DNA of 64,000 bases from Chitinophagales bacterium (GCA_030832085.1 JAURJU010000092.1:1-64000); one strand, 5' to 3'; positions 1 to 8,084 are shown, numbered from the stretch's first letter. Notes: generated from the sequence alone by a model not told the origin. Made by a program: numbers and translations.

Positions 1-345
1 GAATTTCTTCCTTTCAACACCCCTTGGATCCCTTCTCAACAAACCTGCAGCTTTCAAAGCAGGCCTGAATTCAGGATTCAAAGCGATGAGCGCACGGGAG
101 ATACCCAATTTAGAAGCTTCAGCCTGGCCTTTTTTACCACCACCTGCAGCATTGATCTTGATATCATATTTTCCGGCACCTTCTACAACAGTGATGGGAA
201 GTTCCACCTGGTTTTGAAGGTAAATCTGAGGAAAATATACCTTGTAATCAAGGTCGTTAACGATGATGTTACCATCCCCCTTGCTGAGGAATACCCTGGT
301 AACAGCTTCCTTTCTACGACCAAGTCCGTTTTTTTGTTTTTCCAT
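1..345 (-). CDS. rpsI: 30S ribosomal protein S9, 3' end cut by window edge
   Basis: The minus-strand frame from the ATG at 345 runs open to base 1 and gives 115 residues. It starts MEKQKNGLGRRKEAVTRVFL and carries the S9 signature around residues 65-80 (GAGKYDIKINAAGGGKKGQA) and the basic RALIALNPEFRPALK stretch. S9 is a small-subunit protein whose basic C-terminal tail reaches the P-site tRNA; that tail (about 13 residues) lies outside the window. It follows rplM by 27 bases on the same strand, the usual L13-S9 operon, and should share the promoter at 902-909. Confidence 0.96.
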   Translation of the reverse strand, partial: MEKQKNGLGRRKEAVTRVFLSKGDGNIIVNDLDYKVYFPQIYLQNQVELPITVVEGAGKYDIKINAAGGGKKGQAEASKLGISRALIALNPEFRPALKAAGLLRRDPRGVERKKF

Positions 346-372
346 TATTCTGTATTTGAAATCGTTTTGAAA

Positions 373-816
373 TTAGAATTTGAAAGGAGTTGGTTGTTGT
401 GCAGCGTGTGGATGTTCTCCACCAGCATAAACGAACAACTTCTTGTACATTTGGCGACCAAGCCTGTTCTTGGGAAGCATCCCTTTTACAGCCCTTTCAA
501 CGATCTGCTCCGGACGACGCTTGATCAAATCCTTGGCGATCTCAATTTTCTGTCCACCAGGATATCCAGTAACGTGCTGGTATTCCTTGTCATTGAACTT
601 GTTTCCTGTAAAAACAACTTTCTCTGCATTGATTACGATGACGAAGTCTCCGCAATCAACGTGGGGCGAATAATACGCTTTGTTCTTTCCGCGCAATACT
701 GAAGCAATCTTGCTACAGATTCGGCCCACAGTTTGATTGGTCCCGTCAACAACGTGCCATTTGCGTTGCACGGAAGCTGCATTTGCATGCTTTGTGGTGA
801 AATGTAATTTACTCAT
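373..816 (-). CDS. rplM: 50S ribosomal protein L13
   Basis: This 147-residue protein matches L13 along its whole length: [20 protein letters not shown] near the N-terminus, [23 protein letters not shown] in the middle, and the family signature [22 protein letters not shown] followed by [15 protein letters not shown]13 is an early assembly protein of the large subunit. The length is normal for the family. It is the first gene of a two-gene unit with rpsI. A -7 promoter element lies 85 bases upstream and the intervening leader can fold, so autogenous control by L13 is possible but not shown. Confidence 0.97.
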   Translation of the reverse strand: MSKLHFTTKHANAASVQRKWHVVDGTNQTVGRICSKIASVLRGKNKAYYSPHVDCGDFVIVINAEKVVFTGNKFNDKEYQHVTGYPGGQKIEIAKDLIKRRPEQIVERAVKGMLPKNRLGRQMYKKLFVYAGGEHPHAAQQPTPFKF

Positions 817-897
817 GTGTACAATTTTTCGGATTTACATCCGGGTTTAAAATATATGTTCCCGCCATCCCGGGCAACAACCCTTCTTTTGAAAGGG
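817..897 (-). promoter_or_regulatory. Structured 5' leader of rplM-rpsI
   Basis: Read on the minus strand, the roughly 80-base leader first forms a hairpin (arms at 891-897 and 881-886, loop of four A). A second stem then pairs CCGGG (870-874 region) with CCCGG (841-845), enclosing an AT-rich loop that ends about 25 bases before the rplM start codon. Leaders of ribosomal protein operons are often binding sites for one of the encoded proteins; that this one is such a site is inference from the stems alone. Confidence 0.35.
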
Positions 898-901
898 AGC
901 G

Positions 902-909
902 CAAAGTTA
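902..909 (-). promoter_or_regulatory. -7 promoter element for rplM-rpsI
   Basis: On the minus strand this reads TAACTTTG, an exact match to the Bacteroidota -7 consensus TAnnTTTG for the primary sigma factor. Start of transcription would fall near 895. No clean TTG -33 element at 17-23 bases spacing is visible, though the upstream region is T-rich. Confidence 0.6.
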
Positions 910-1121
910 GCAGAAAGAAACATTAAAAACGAACAAATCAAGATGTTTTTTGAAAACACCTGCTGTAATCAATTGATTTTCAATAAAAATTTAGCACTAT
1001 TTTTTTAAGCTCTCTCCAAAAAGCAGGTGCTGACTGCAACAAATTGGATATGTGGTGCAAAAATCCGCCCAACCCGGGACCGAAGGACCGGGAGCAGCAA
1101 AATCACATCAGCATGGGTTGA
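910..1121. other. Non-coding stretch between rplM promoter and NUDIX regulator
   Basis: Together with the rplM leader this makes a 305-base gap without a convincing gene. Bases 930-1010 are AT-rich, as expected upstream of a strong ribosomal promoter. Around 1075-1095 the minus strand can form a GC-rich imperfect hairpin (CCCGG and CCGGG arms around a TTCG turn) followed a few bases later by five T, which may serve as a weak terminator for the regulator gene at 1122-1844. A 63-codon plus-strand reading frame here has no recognisable features and I do not call it. Confidence 0.4.
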
Positions 1122-1844
1122 TTAGAATTGGAGACCGACGAAAGACTTCCGCTTGATTTGCTCGTATGCCTTTCTGTTGAAGGAATACAATTTCCCTGGT
1201 CGGTGCCGAACCATCTTTTCCATTTCCTTCTCATCGGTTAGCAATCCGGTGGTAAACAATTTCTTCCTGAAATTTCTCCTGTCAAACGCTATACCCAGGA
1301 TCTGTTCGAAGAGCTGCTGCAGGTCGCGCAGGGAAAACTTTTCCTCCAGCAGGTTAAAAATGATGGGTTCTTCCTGGATTTTTCGCTGCAGCGCGCTTAC
1401 ACAGGTATCCAAAATAAGCTGGTGGTCAAAAGCCATGGACTTGATGTCTGCAACAGGATGCCAGTGCAAGGCATTGTCAAGGGTTTTCAACTGATGGTCT
1501 TTTACATTGACCAATGCAAGGCATGCAGTGGTCACCACCCTGCCGGCAGGGTGGCGGTTGACGGCACCAAAGGTTTTCACCTGCTCAAGAAACATGCCGG
1601 TCAATCCTGTTCTTTCTCTCAATACCCTGTATGATGCCTCATCAAGGTCCTCATCCGGCCGTACAAGATCACCCAACAAGGACCACTGCCCTTTATATTC
1701 AGGAAGGTCACTTTCAATGAGCAGCACCTTCAATATGCCCTGATCATACCCAAAGATGACACAATCGACCGACTGCGCGAATTGGAATGCGGGCATCAAT
1801 CGAATGGGCGTAGTATTGATATTGGGCTTTTTTGCCGCTTTCAT
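1122..1844 (-). CDS. NUDIX-domain transcriptional regulator (NrtR/AraR-like)
   Basis: The 240-residue protein has an N-terminal NUDIX-fold domain (about residues 22-150) and a C-terminal winged-helix region (about 155-235; SLRDLQQLFEQIL, FDRRNFRKKLFTTGLL). This is the layout of NrtR and of the Bacteroidota sugar regulator AraR, in which a NUDIX fold senses a ligand rather than hydrolysing it. The NUDIX box at residues 58-80 is degraded: the REx2EE core reads RVLRER and the box glycine is Asp, so hydrolysis is unlikely. It stands alone, divergent from ligA, with no sugar or NAD genes beside it, so ligand and targets cannot be read from context. Confidence 0.85.
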   Translation of the reverse strand: MKAAKKPNINTTPIRLMPAFQFAQSVDCVIFGYDQGILKVLLIESDLPEYKGQWSLLGDLVRPDEDLDEASYRVLRERTGLTGMFLEQVKTFGAVNRHPAGRVVTTACLALVNVKDHQLKTLDNALHWHPVADIKSMAFDHQLILDTCVSALQRKIQEEPIIFNLLEEKFSLRDLQQLFEQILGIAFDRRNFRKKLFTTGLLTDEKEMEKMVRHRPGKLYSFNRKAYEQIKRKSFVGLQF

Positions 1845-1928
1845 GATGATGGGTTAATGGTCAGTTGATGAGTAAAAATAATTTCAAACTGGAACAAGAT
1901 AAAAATATATTTCAAAAGGGATTCCTTT

Positions 1929-1936
1929 TATCTTAG
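1929..1936 (+). promoter_or_regulatory. Possible -7 element for ligA
   Basis: TATCTTAG differs from TAnnTTTG at one position and ends 8 bases before the ligA ATG. If used, the transcript would be nearly leaderless. No clear -33 element is visible. Confidence 0.35.
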
Positions 1937-1944
1937 CCCACCGA

Positions 1945-4068
1945 ATGATGAGCAACAACGAAAAAACCAGGTTTTACCAAGACAAAAGCAGGGAACTGGC
2001 CGGGCATTTGGATGACCAGTCATTTTTATCCGAAAACATTGACCTCCTTCGGGAAGTCATCCGCTTCCATGAAAACCGTTACTATGTAATGAACGACCCG
2101 CTGGTTTCGGATGTTGAATTCGACCTTTTGTACAAGGCACTGGAAAAGACAGAGGCTACAAACCCCTCACTGGTTGTTCCTGATTCACCCACCCAACGTG
2201 TAGGCCCCGGGATAACCAAGCAGTTCAAAACTGTACAGCACCTTGTACCGATGCTTTCGCTCGAAAATTCTTACGATGCGGCAGACCTGCTGGAATGGGA
2301 CCGAAAAGCAAGGGAACTTTCAGGGTTGGAAAAGCTCTCATACTGTGTTGAGCCCAAGTTCGACGGTGCAAGCATTTCACTGGTCTATGAAAATGATCTG
2401 TTTACCCGTGGCGCCACCAGGGGAGATGGTGTTGAGGGCGAAGACATCACGCTGAACCTTAAACAAATCAAGTCCATTCCACTTTCTGCAACCTTTTCCA
2501 GATACGGCATCCAGCAGGCTGAAATTCGGGGTGAAGTATTGATGAACAAAAACAGCTTCCTGAAATTCAATGAACAACTGCTGGAACAAAATCTTCCACC
2601 CCTGGCCAATCCCCGCAACGCCGCATCCGGATCTTTGCGCTTGAAAGATGCAAGGCTGGTAGGCAAAAGAAATCTCGAAGCCTTTATTTACCACATTGCA
2701 TACCTGAATTTTACACCAGATCATGAAGAAATCCCTTCTCATGCCAAAAGCCTTGAAATGCTCTGGGATCTTGGGTTCAGGAGCCCGGTTCATGAAAAAA
2801 AAGTCTTCCTCGGCATCCAGGGTGTAATTGATTTCTGCAAGGAGTTTGAGGAAAAAAGGGATGAGTTGCCTTACGAGATAGATGGGCTTGTCATCAAGGT
2901 GAATGAGCTGTCCCTTCAGGAAAAACTGGGCATGACCACCCACCATCCAAGGTGGGCCATTGCTTTCAAATTCAAGGCGCGCCAGTCTACCAGCAAGTTG
3001 CTGCAGGTGGAATACCAGGTGGGCCGCACCGGAAGCGTAACGCCAGTTGCAAAAATTCAGCCAGTGCCCATAGGCGGGGTTACCGTTGCATCCATTTCGC
3101 TTCACAACCAGGATTTTATCCGCGAAAAAGACATCCGCATGGGTGACACCCTGTTGGTGGAGCGTGCAGGCGATGTCATACCATATATCGTCAAGTCATT
3201 CCCTGAACTCCGCGATGGCAGCGAAGTTGAGATCCAGTTCCCTTCTCACTGTCCTGTCTGCAAAACTGCGCTGGTCAAGACTGAGGATGAAGCGGTTTGG
3301 AGATGCCCGAACGAGCGTTGTGATGCGCAGGTGGTGGAAAGGATGATTCATTTTACCAGCAAAGACGCAATGGACATCAGGGGATTGGGCGATGCCATCA
3401 TCCGTAAATTTCACGAGATGGGTTGGCTCAAAGACATTCCATCCATTTATCAACTTCCGCTGGATGAGTTGAGAAAGATGGAAGGTTTTGGTGCAAAATC
3501 CGTTACCAACATCAGCGAGGCCATTGAAAAATCAAAAACACAACCCCTGTTCCGGCTGATCAATGCACTGGGCATTCGTTTTGTGGGTGAAACAACTGCC
3601 AAAACCCTTGCCCAGTCTGTGTCTCACTTGCTTGACCTGGCCACCATGGACAAGGAGGCACTGCAGCAAATTGAAGATGTGGGTGTGAAAGTAGCGGAAA
3701 GCATCCACCAGTATTTCAGCAATCCTGCCAACATTGAAATGTTGAAGAGACTGGAAGCGGCAGGATTACAATTGAAAAGCATCAAGCAAGCGTCTGTTGA
3801 TGGAAGCCTGAAAGGAAAAAGCTTCCTCTTCACCGGCACATTGTATAAAATGAAGCGCGCTGAAGCGGAAGCCCTTGTTGAATCCAATGGCGGAAAAATA
3901 CTTTCCGGTGTAAGCTCAAAACTTGATTACCTGATCGTAGGAGAAGATGCAGGATCAAAGCTGGAAAAAGCGAAAAAAATCGCCTCCATCCAGATACTGG
4001 ATGAAGACGGATTTATCAAATTAATTCAGAAGCCAACAGATACTCAGCAATCTGCACAGCATTTGTAG
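1945..4068 (+). CDS. ligA: NAD+-dependent DNA ligase LigA
   Basis: This 707-residue enzyme seals 3'-OH/5'-phosphate nicks using NAD+ in replication and repair. All expected parts are present in order: Ia NAD-binding helices (about 25-105, HENRYYVMNDPLVSDVEFD), adenylation domain with the nucleophile Lys138 in KFDG and the EIDGLVIKV motif near 311, OB fold (about 350-425), a four-cysteine zinc finger (Cys436, 439, 454, 459), helix-hairpin-helix repeats (about 475-600) and a C-terminal BRCT domain (about 622-700). The length is slightly above the usual 670-690 because of an N-terminal extension; a second ATG follows directly. Its last 53 bases overlap the 3' end of the convergent asd gene. Confidence 0.97.
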   Translation: MMSNNEKTRFYQDKSRELAGHLDDQSFLSENIDLLREVIRFHENRYYVMNDPLVSDVEFDLLYKALEKTEATNPSLVVPDSPTQRVGPGITKQFKTVQHLVPMLSLENSYDAADLLEWDRKARELSGLEKLSYCVEPKFDGASISLVYENDLFTRGATRGDGVEGEDITLNLKQIKSIPLSATFSRYGIQQAEIRGEVLMNKNSFLKFNEQLLEQNLPPLANPRNAASGSLRLKDARLVGKRNLEAFIYHIAYLNFTPDHEEIPSHAKSLEMLWDLGFRSPVHEKKVFLGIQGVIDFCKEFEEKRDELPYEIDGLVIKVNELSLQEKLGMTTHHPRWAIAFKFKARQSTSKLLQVEYQVGRTGSVTPVAKIQPVPIGGVTVASISLHNQDFIREKDIRMGDTLLVERAGDVIPYIVKSFPELRDGSEVEIQFPSHCPVCKTALVKTEDEAVWRCPNERCDAQVVERMIHFTSKDAMDIRGLGDAIIRKFHEMGWLKDIPSIYQLPLDELRKMEGFGAKSVTNISEAIEKSKTQPLFRLINALGIRFVGETTAKTLAQSVSHLLDLATMDKEALQQIEDVGVKVAESIHQYFSNPANIEMLKRLEAAGLQLKSIKQASVDGSLKGKSFLFTGTLYKMKRAEAEALVESNGGKILSGVSSKLDYLIVGEDAGSKLEKAKKIASIQILDEDGFIKLIQKPTDTQQSAQHL

Positions 4069-5005
4069 CAGCACCTTTGCGGAGGTTGTCGCTCACAATC
4101 CACATGTTCAGTGTTTTGGGCTGGGTTTCATCGCGGCGGATCCTTCCAACAAAAACCTCATCTTTTTCATGTGCATCCATGGGCATGGGATACTGCTGTG
4201 TGGCAGGATCATCCACCACGATAATGCCGGGCGCATCAGCCAAAATGCGCTTCACCTCATCCAAATCAAATTCTTCCTCAAACTCAATGTTGACGCTTTC
4301 ACTGTGCCCGCCCATGACTGGAATGCGGACAGTTGTTGAGGTTACCCGAATGCTGTCATCGCGCATGATCTTTTTTGTTTCCAGGACCATTTTCATTTCC
4401 TCCTTGGTGTAGCCATTGTCGAGAAAAACATCTATCTGTGGAATCACATTGAGGTCTATGGGATACTTGTATGCCCTTTCCCCTTCTATGCCATTTCTTT
4501 CATTCATCAGTTGTGTAACTGCTTTTACACCAGTTCCGGTAACACTTTGGTAAGTGCTGACCACAATTCTTTTGCTCTTGTAGCGCTTGTGCAAGGGTGC
4601 GAGGGCCACGACCATCTGAATGGTTGAGCAGTTCGGATTGGCAATGATTTTGTCTTCGGCAGTCAATGCATCTGCGTTGATCTCAGGAACCACCAACTTC
4701 TTGGCAGGATCCATTCTCCAGGCTGAAGAATTGTCAATCACCGTAATCCCTGCGGCAGCAAATGCGGGTGCCCATTCTGTTGAAGTGCTTCCACCTGCAG
4801 AAAACAATGCTACAGCAGGTTTCAGGTTGATGGCATCCTGCATGCCAACTACTTTATACTGTTTTCCCTTGAACGTGACTTCCTTGCCCACAGATCTTTC
4901 TGAGGCCACTGGAATAAGTTCGGTAACAGGGAAGTCTCTCTCTTCGAGAACCTGTAACATTTTGGTGCCTACCAAGCCGGTTGCACCCACTACTGCAACT
5001 TTCAT
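4016..5005 (-). CDS. asd: Aspartate-semialdehyde dehydrogenase
   Basis: Asd reduces L-aspartyl-4-phosphate to aspartate semialdehyde with NADPH, the branch point to lysine/diaminopimelate, threonine and methionine. The 329-residue protein starts with the dinucleotide motif GATGLVG (residues 7-13), has the active-site Cys126 in NPNCSTIQ and the catalytic His234 in GGHSES. Length is normal. The start at 5005 places the dinucleotide motif correctly. It is monocistronic on the minus strand and overlaps ligA tail-to-tail. Its 145-base leader contains a promoter, a short Lys/Asn-rich peptide and a terminator hairpin, suggesting control by transcription attenuation. Confidence 0.96.
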   Translation of the reverse strand: MKVAVVGATGLVGTKMLQVLEERDFPVTELIPVASERSVGKEVTFKGKQYKVVGMQDAINLKPAVALFSAGGSTSTEWAPAFAAAGITVIDNSSAWRMDPAKKLVVPEINADALTAEDKIIANPNCSTIQMVVALAPLHKRYKSKRIVVSTYQSVTGTGVKAVTQLMNERNGIEGERAYKYPIDLNVIPQIDVFLDNGYTKEEMKMVLETKKIMRDDSIRVTSTTVRIPVMGGHSESVNIEFEEEFDLDEVKRILADAPGIIVVDDPATQQYPMPMDAHEKDEVFVGRIRRDETQPKTLNMWIVSDNLRKGAATNAVQIAEYLLASELI

Positions 5006-5018
5006 ATTGTCTGATTTT

Positions 5019-5030
5019 CCCCTTGCGGGG
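5019..5030 (-). other. GNRA-loop hairpin just upstream of asd start
   Basis: On the minus strand CCCC-GCAA-GGGG forms a compact hairpin capped by a GCAA tetraloop, ending 13 bases before the asd ATG. It lies between the attenuator terminator and the start codon and may insulate or modulate translation initiation. Function is inference. Confidence 0.4.
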
Positions 5031-5036
5031 TTGGTT

Positions 5037-5064
5037 AAAAAAAGCCTCCCAAATCTGGAAGGCT
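5037..5064 (-). terminator. Attenuator terminator in the asd leader
   Basis: On the minus strand AGCCTTCC (5064-5057) pairs with GGGAGGCT (5050-5043) around a six-base loop, with one mismatch, and is followed at once by seven T (5043-5037). This is a textbook intrinsic terminator, yet no minus-strand gene precedes it except the 18-codon leader frame; it lies between the asd promoter and asd. Its 5' arm is also complementary to AACCTTCC (plus strand 5095-5102) at the end of the leader frame, allowing an exclusive antiterminator. Confidence 0.75.
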
Positions 5065-5092
5065 GTTACATATTTGATACACACAAACAGAA

Positions 5093-5149
5093 CTAACCTT
5101 CCCGCTGGGACTGTTTCTTGTTCTTTTTGTTGTGTTTGTTTTGTGTCAT
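5093..5149 (-). CDS. Putative asd leader peptide
   Basis: An 18-residue frame, MTQNKHNKKNKKQSQREG, starts about 10 bases after the inferred transcription start and stops 28 bases before the attenuator terminator. Residues 4-12 hold five Lys and three Asn codons in a row broken only by one His, matching end products of the aspartate pathway. Its last codons and stop form the segment GGAAGGUU, which can pair with the terminator 5' arm. A ribosome stalled in the Lys/Asn run would leave that segment free; one reaching the stop would cover it. The arrangement is seen in the sequence; translation and regulation are inferred. Confidence 0.5.
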   Translation of the reverse strand: MTQNKHNKKNKKQSQREG

Positions 5150-5159
5150 GTTGCGGATG

Positions 5160-5190
5160 CAAATTTAATCATGAAAGATTTTTCTGCCAA
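5160..5190 (-). promoter_or_regulatory. Promoter of the asd leader
   Basis: On the minus strand TAAATTTG (5167-5160) is an exact TAnnTTTG -7 element and TTG (5190-5188) stands 20 bases upstream, the normal Bacteroidota spacing. Transcription should start near 5153, immediately before the leader peptide. Confidence 0.65.
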
Positions 5191-5243
5191 ATAAATGTTG
5201 TTTTACCCGTTTTGACCTTTTGCAGGCTGGATATTTTCGTGGG

Positions 5244-6944
5244 ATGAAATGGAAGCTGGTATTGTTCTGCGGAATGCTGTTGTGCATGAAAATCAATGCG
5301 CAAGTTGAGCGGTATGCAGTGGTGATCAACGAAATCATGGCCGATCCCTCCCCTGTTGTAGGGCTCCCCAATGCAGAATACATTGAGCTCAGGAACTGCT
5401 CAAGCACCACCATCAACCTGTTCAAATGGCGCATCGACAATGGAACCACAACAGCTACCATTGCAGTCAATTGTTTGCTTGCGCCAGACAGCATGGTAAT
5501 CCTGTGTTCAAAAACGAATGCCATTTTTTTTAACCAGCCAACAAAAACAATTGGACTCACTTCATTCCCTTCACTGTCAAATGAGGGAGACTGTATCAGC
5601 CTTTCTGCGCCGGATGGCAAGACCACACATGCAGTTGAATATGCCCTGAATACATATGGGAATCTTGTAAAGGCTGCAGGTGGGTGGGCGCTTGAAATGA
5701 TCAATCCCCTCAACCCCTGCAGCAACAAAAATTGGAAGGCAAGTGTGGATGAAAAAGGTGGAAGCCCAGGCTGGGAAAACAGTGTGATCAACAAAACCAC
5801 CAAGCCCAATCCGCTGGAAGTCTTGCAATGCATCGCTCTTAAAAACAACCAATTGTTATTGAAGCTGAACCAGGGTGCTGACAGCCTTTCGCTTTCAATG
5901 GCAACAAATTATCAAATGGAAGCAGCAGGCATCCAGGTGATTGCAGCCCATGCAATTCCTCCGCTGTTCAATACGGCAACGCTGCAATTGAGTTCAGTGT
6001 TGGAGGAAAACCGCATCTACCGCTTTCAGGTCACATCGATCAGGGGATGCAACAGCACGGGGCTGGAGCGTGTTGAGGCAAGGACGGGGATGGCAAAACA
6101 ACCAGGTGCGGGAGACCTGGTCATCAACGAACTCCTGTTCAACCCTCCTTCTGGAGGCGTTGATTTCATTGAGCTCTTCAATCCATCAGGATCACTGTTC
6201 AATGTGAAAGATTTGCTGTTGGGTTCCCGAAATGATGCAGGCCTGCTGGGAAGTTTTTATCCGGCATCTGAAAATGACCTGCTTCTTTTTCCAGGTGAAT
6301 TCCTGGTGCTCAGCACCGATACTGCATTCATAAAACGGCAATGGGACAACAGCACAGAGAAAGCAATGCTAGAAGTCAAATCACTTCCTTCCCTGCCAGA
6401 TGACAAGGGAAATCTGATCGTGATGAACAAACAGGGAAAGTCCATTGATGAACTGTCTTACACAGACGACTGGCACTTCCCCTTGCTGAAAAACAAGGAA
6501 GCCGTTTCGTTGGAAAGGATAGATCCCCTTTCGCCCACTGCAGACCCTGGAAACTGGCATTCAGCAGCTTCGGACAAGCACTATGCAACACCTACCCGGA
6601 TCAATTCACAATTCGGAAAAAGAGACAGTGCAACAACCAACATCAAGATGTTTCCCGCATTGATCAGTCCAAACAACGATGGGGTTGACGACTTCCTGAG
6701 CATCCAATACCAGTTCAAAGAGGCAGGAAGTCTAATGTCCGCTTTCTTGTTCAGCCAAAACGGACAACGTCTTGCAACCATCATTGACAACAGGCTTTGC
6801 GGAAAGGAGGGCAGATTTTCATGGAATGGACTGGACAGCAAAAACAATAGACTCCCAGCGGGAGTCTATGTTGTATTGGTTGAATCTTTCAATTTGAACG
6901 GAAAAAGCCATCGGTTGAAGATGGCCCTGGGCATTGGGTTCTAG
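5244..6944 (+). CDS. Secreted lamin-tail-domain protein with T9SS C-terminal domain
   Basis: The 566-residue protein has a signal peptide (MKWKLVLFCGMLLCMKINA then Gln), which fixes the start at 5244 rather than at upstream in-frame codons. Two lamin-tail (LTD) domains follow, at about residues 25-150 (VVINEIMADPSP, AEYIELRNCS) and about 295-420 (LVINELLFNPPSGGVDFIELFN). The C-terminus from about 475 (FPALISPNNDGVDDFL through PAGVYVVLVESF) resembles the gliding-motility/FlgD-like type B T9SS sorting domain. Such proteins are exported to the cell surface; the specific function is unknown. It is divergent from asd and stands alone. Confidence 0.85.
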   Translation: MKWKLVLFCGMLLCMKINAQVERYAVVINEIMADPSPVVGLPNAEYIELRNCSSTTINLFKWRIDNGTTTATIAVNCLLAPDSMVILCSKTNAIFFNQPTKTIGLTSFPSLSNEGDCISLSAPDGKTTHAVEYALNTYGNLVKAAGGWALEMINPLNPCSNKNWKASVDEKGGSPGWENSVINKTTKPNPLEVLQCIALKNNQLLLKLNQGADSLSLSMATNYQMEAAGIQVIAAHAIPPLFNTATLQLSSVLEENRIYRFQVTSIRGCNSTGLERVEARTGMAKQPGAGDLVINELLFNPPSGGVDFIELFNPSGSLFNVKDLLLGSRNDAGLLGSFYPASENDLLLFPGEFLVLSTDTAFIKRQWDNSTEKAMLEVKSLPSLPDDKGNLIVMNKQGKSIDELSYTDDWHFPLLKNKEAVSLERIDPLSPTADPGNWHSAASDKHYATPTRINSQFGKRDSATTNIKMFPALISPNNDGVDDFLSIQYQFKEAGSLMSAFLFSQNGQRLATIIDNRLCGKEGRFSWNGLDSKNNRLPAGVYVVLVESFNLNGKSHRLKMALGIGF

Positions 6945-7045
6945 GGATTGGGCGTTTTCAATTGTTGGGCGCTCCCGTCATCTTGCTGCAATGTTTTCAT
7001 CGTTGGATGGTGCAGCAATTTCGGTACTGAACCAAGGTAAAATCG

Positions 7046-7969
7046 TCAGATGATGTTGATGTCAAAATTCACCAGGTCAACAAATTGCTTGACCCTCGCA
7101 TTGATATCTTCTTTTGATATTTCCCTCATCCTCGTGGTTCCAAATTTTTCGACACAGAACGATGCCATGGCTGATCCTATGATGATGGCTGTTTTCATGT
7201 TTTCAAATGAAATGTCCCTGGTCTTGGCAATGTGTCCGACAAATCCACCTGCGAAGGTGTCGCCTGCTCCTGTTGGATCGAAAACCTCTTCCAAAGGAAG
7301 GGCAGGAGCGAAGAAAACCTGGTCTTCATGGAACAAAAGTGCACCATGCTCTCCTTTTTTTACCACAAGGTATTTGGGTCCCATGGCAAGGATTTCCTTG
7401 GCTGCCTTCACCAGCGAATATTGGGCGCTCAGCTGCCTGGCTTCACTGTCATTGACCATCAATACATCAACATCTTTGAGGAGCAATTGAAGGTCATCCA
7501 TGGCTGTTTCCATCCAGAAATTCATGGTATCCATGATGACAAGCTTGGGTTTCTGTTTCATTTGCTTCAGCACACTGTGCTGTACAGCAGGAACACCATT
7601 CCCCAGCATGACAAACTCACAATCCTGGTAACTGTCTGGAACCACTGGGGTAAAATTGGCCAGCACATTCAATTGGGTATCCAAGGTATCACGCTCATTC
7701 ATGTCCATATGGTAACGTCCTGACCAGAAGAATGACTTTTCATCTTTCTTGATCTGCACCCCTTCCAGGGCAACACCAATGCTGGCAAGATGATCGAGTT
7801 CTTCCTGGGGGAAATCACCACCCACAACAGAAATCTGTTTGATGGGTGTCACGAAATTGGCGGCACTCAGGGCAATATAGGTTGCCGCTCCACCGATGAT
7901 GCGGTCACTTTTTCCAAAAGGCGTTTCAATGGCATCGAAAGCCATGGTTCCAACAACGAGCAATGACAT
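7046..7969 (-). CDS. PfkB-family carbohydrate/nucleoside kinase
   Basis: This 307-residue cytoplasmic kinase shows the ribokinase-fold signature DPTGAGDTFAGG at residues 231-242, with catalytic base Asp237, the anion-hole GAGD and the N-terminal substrate glycines (GGAATYIALSA, 26-36). PfkB enzymes transfer ATP phosphate to sugars or nucleosides; the substrate is not clear here. The N-terminal half is closest in feel to adenosine/sugar kinases of the Bacteroidota, which are usually annotated only at family level. No sugar pathway genes adjoin it. It is divergent from the S9 protease gene. Confidence 0.9.
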   Translation of the reverse strand: MSLLVVGTMAFDAIETPFGKSDRIIGGAATYIALSAANFVTPIKQISVVGGDFPQEELDHLASIGVALEGVQIKKDEKSFFWSGRYHMDMNERDTLDTQLNVLANFTPVVPDSYQDCEFVMLGNGVPAVQHSVLKQMKQKPKLVIMDTMNFWMETAMDDLQLLLKDVDVLMVNDSEARQLSAQYSLVKAAKEILAMGPKYLVVKKGEHGALLFHEDQVFFAPALPLEEVFDPTGAGDTFAGGFVGHIAKTRDISFENMKTAIIIGSAMASFCVEKFGTTRMREISKEDINARVKQFVDLVNFDINII

Positions 7970-7989
7970 AAGCGTTTAGTTTTGTGCGG

Positions 7990-7997
7990 CAAAGATA
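7990..7997 (-). promoter_or_regulatory. -7 element for the PfkB kinase gene
   Basis: TATCTTTG on the minus strand matches TAnnTTTG exactly and ends 20 bases before the start codon. A TTTTTG stretch lies upstream but at short spacing. Confidence 0.5.
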
Positions 7998-8084
7998 AGC
8001 AGGTGAAAGACAAAAACCCTTACTCCTTAGACAATACCGATTGTGATCAAAATTCTTCAGTAAATTCAACCAAAATTAGAAAAC

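Noticed and set aside
817-1008. 63-codon plus-strand frame upstream of rplM
   Set aside because: Falls on the promoter and leader of rplM and has no signal peptide, domain or initiation context.
2377-3105. 242-codon minus-strand frame inside ligA
   Set aside because: Covers the adenylation and OB domains of ligA on the other strand and shows no family features.
5220-5243. Earlier start for the lamin-tail protein
   Set aside because: The extra residues precede a perfect signal peptide beginning at 5244 and would place polar residues before its n-region.
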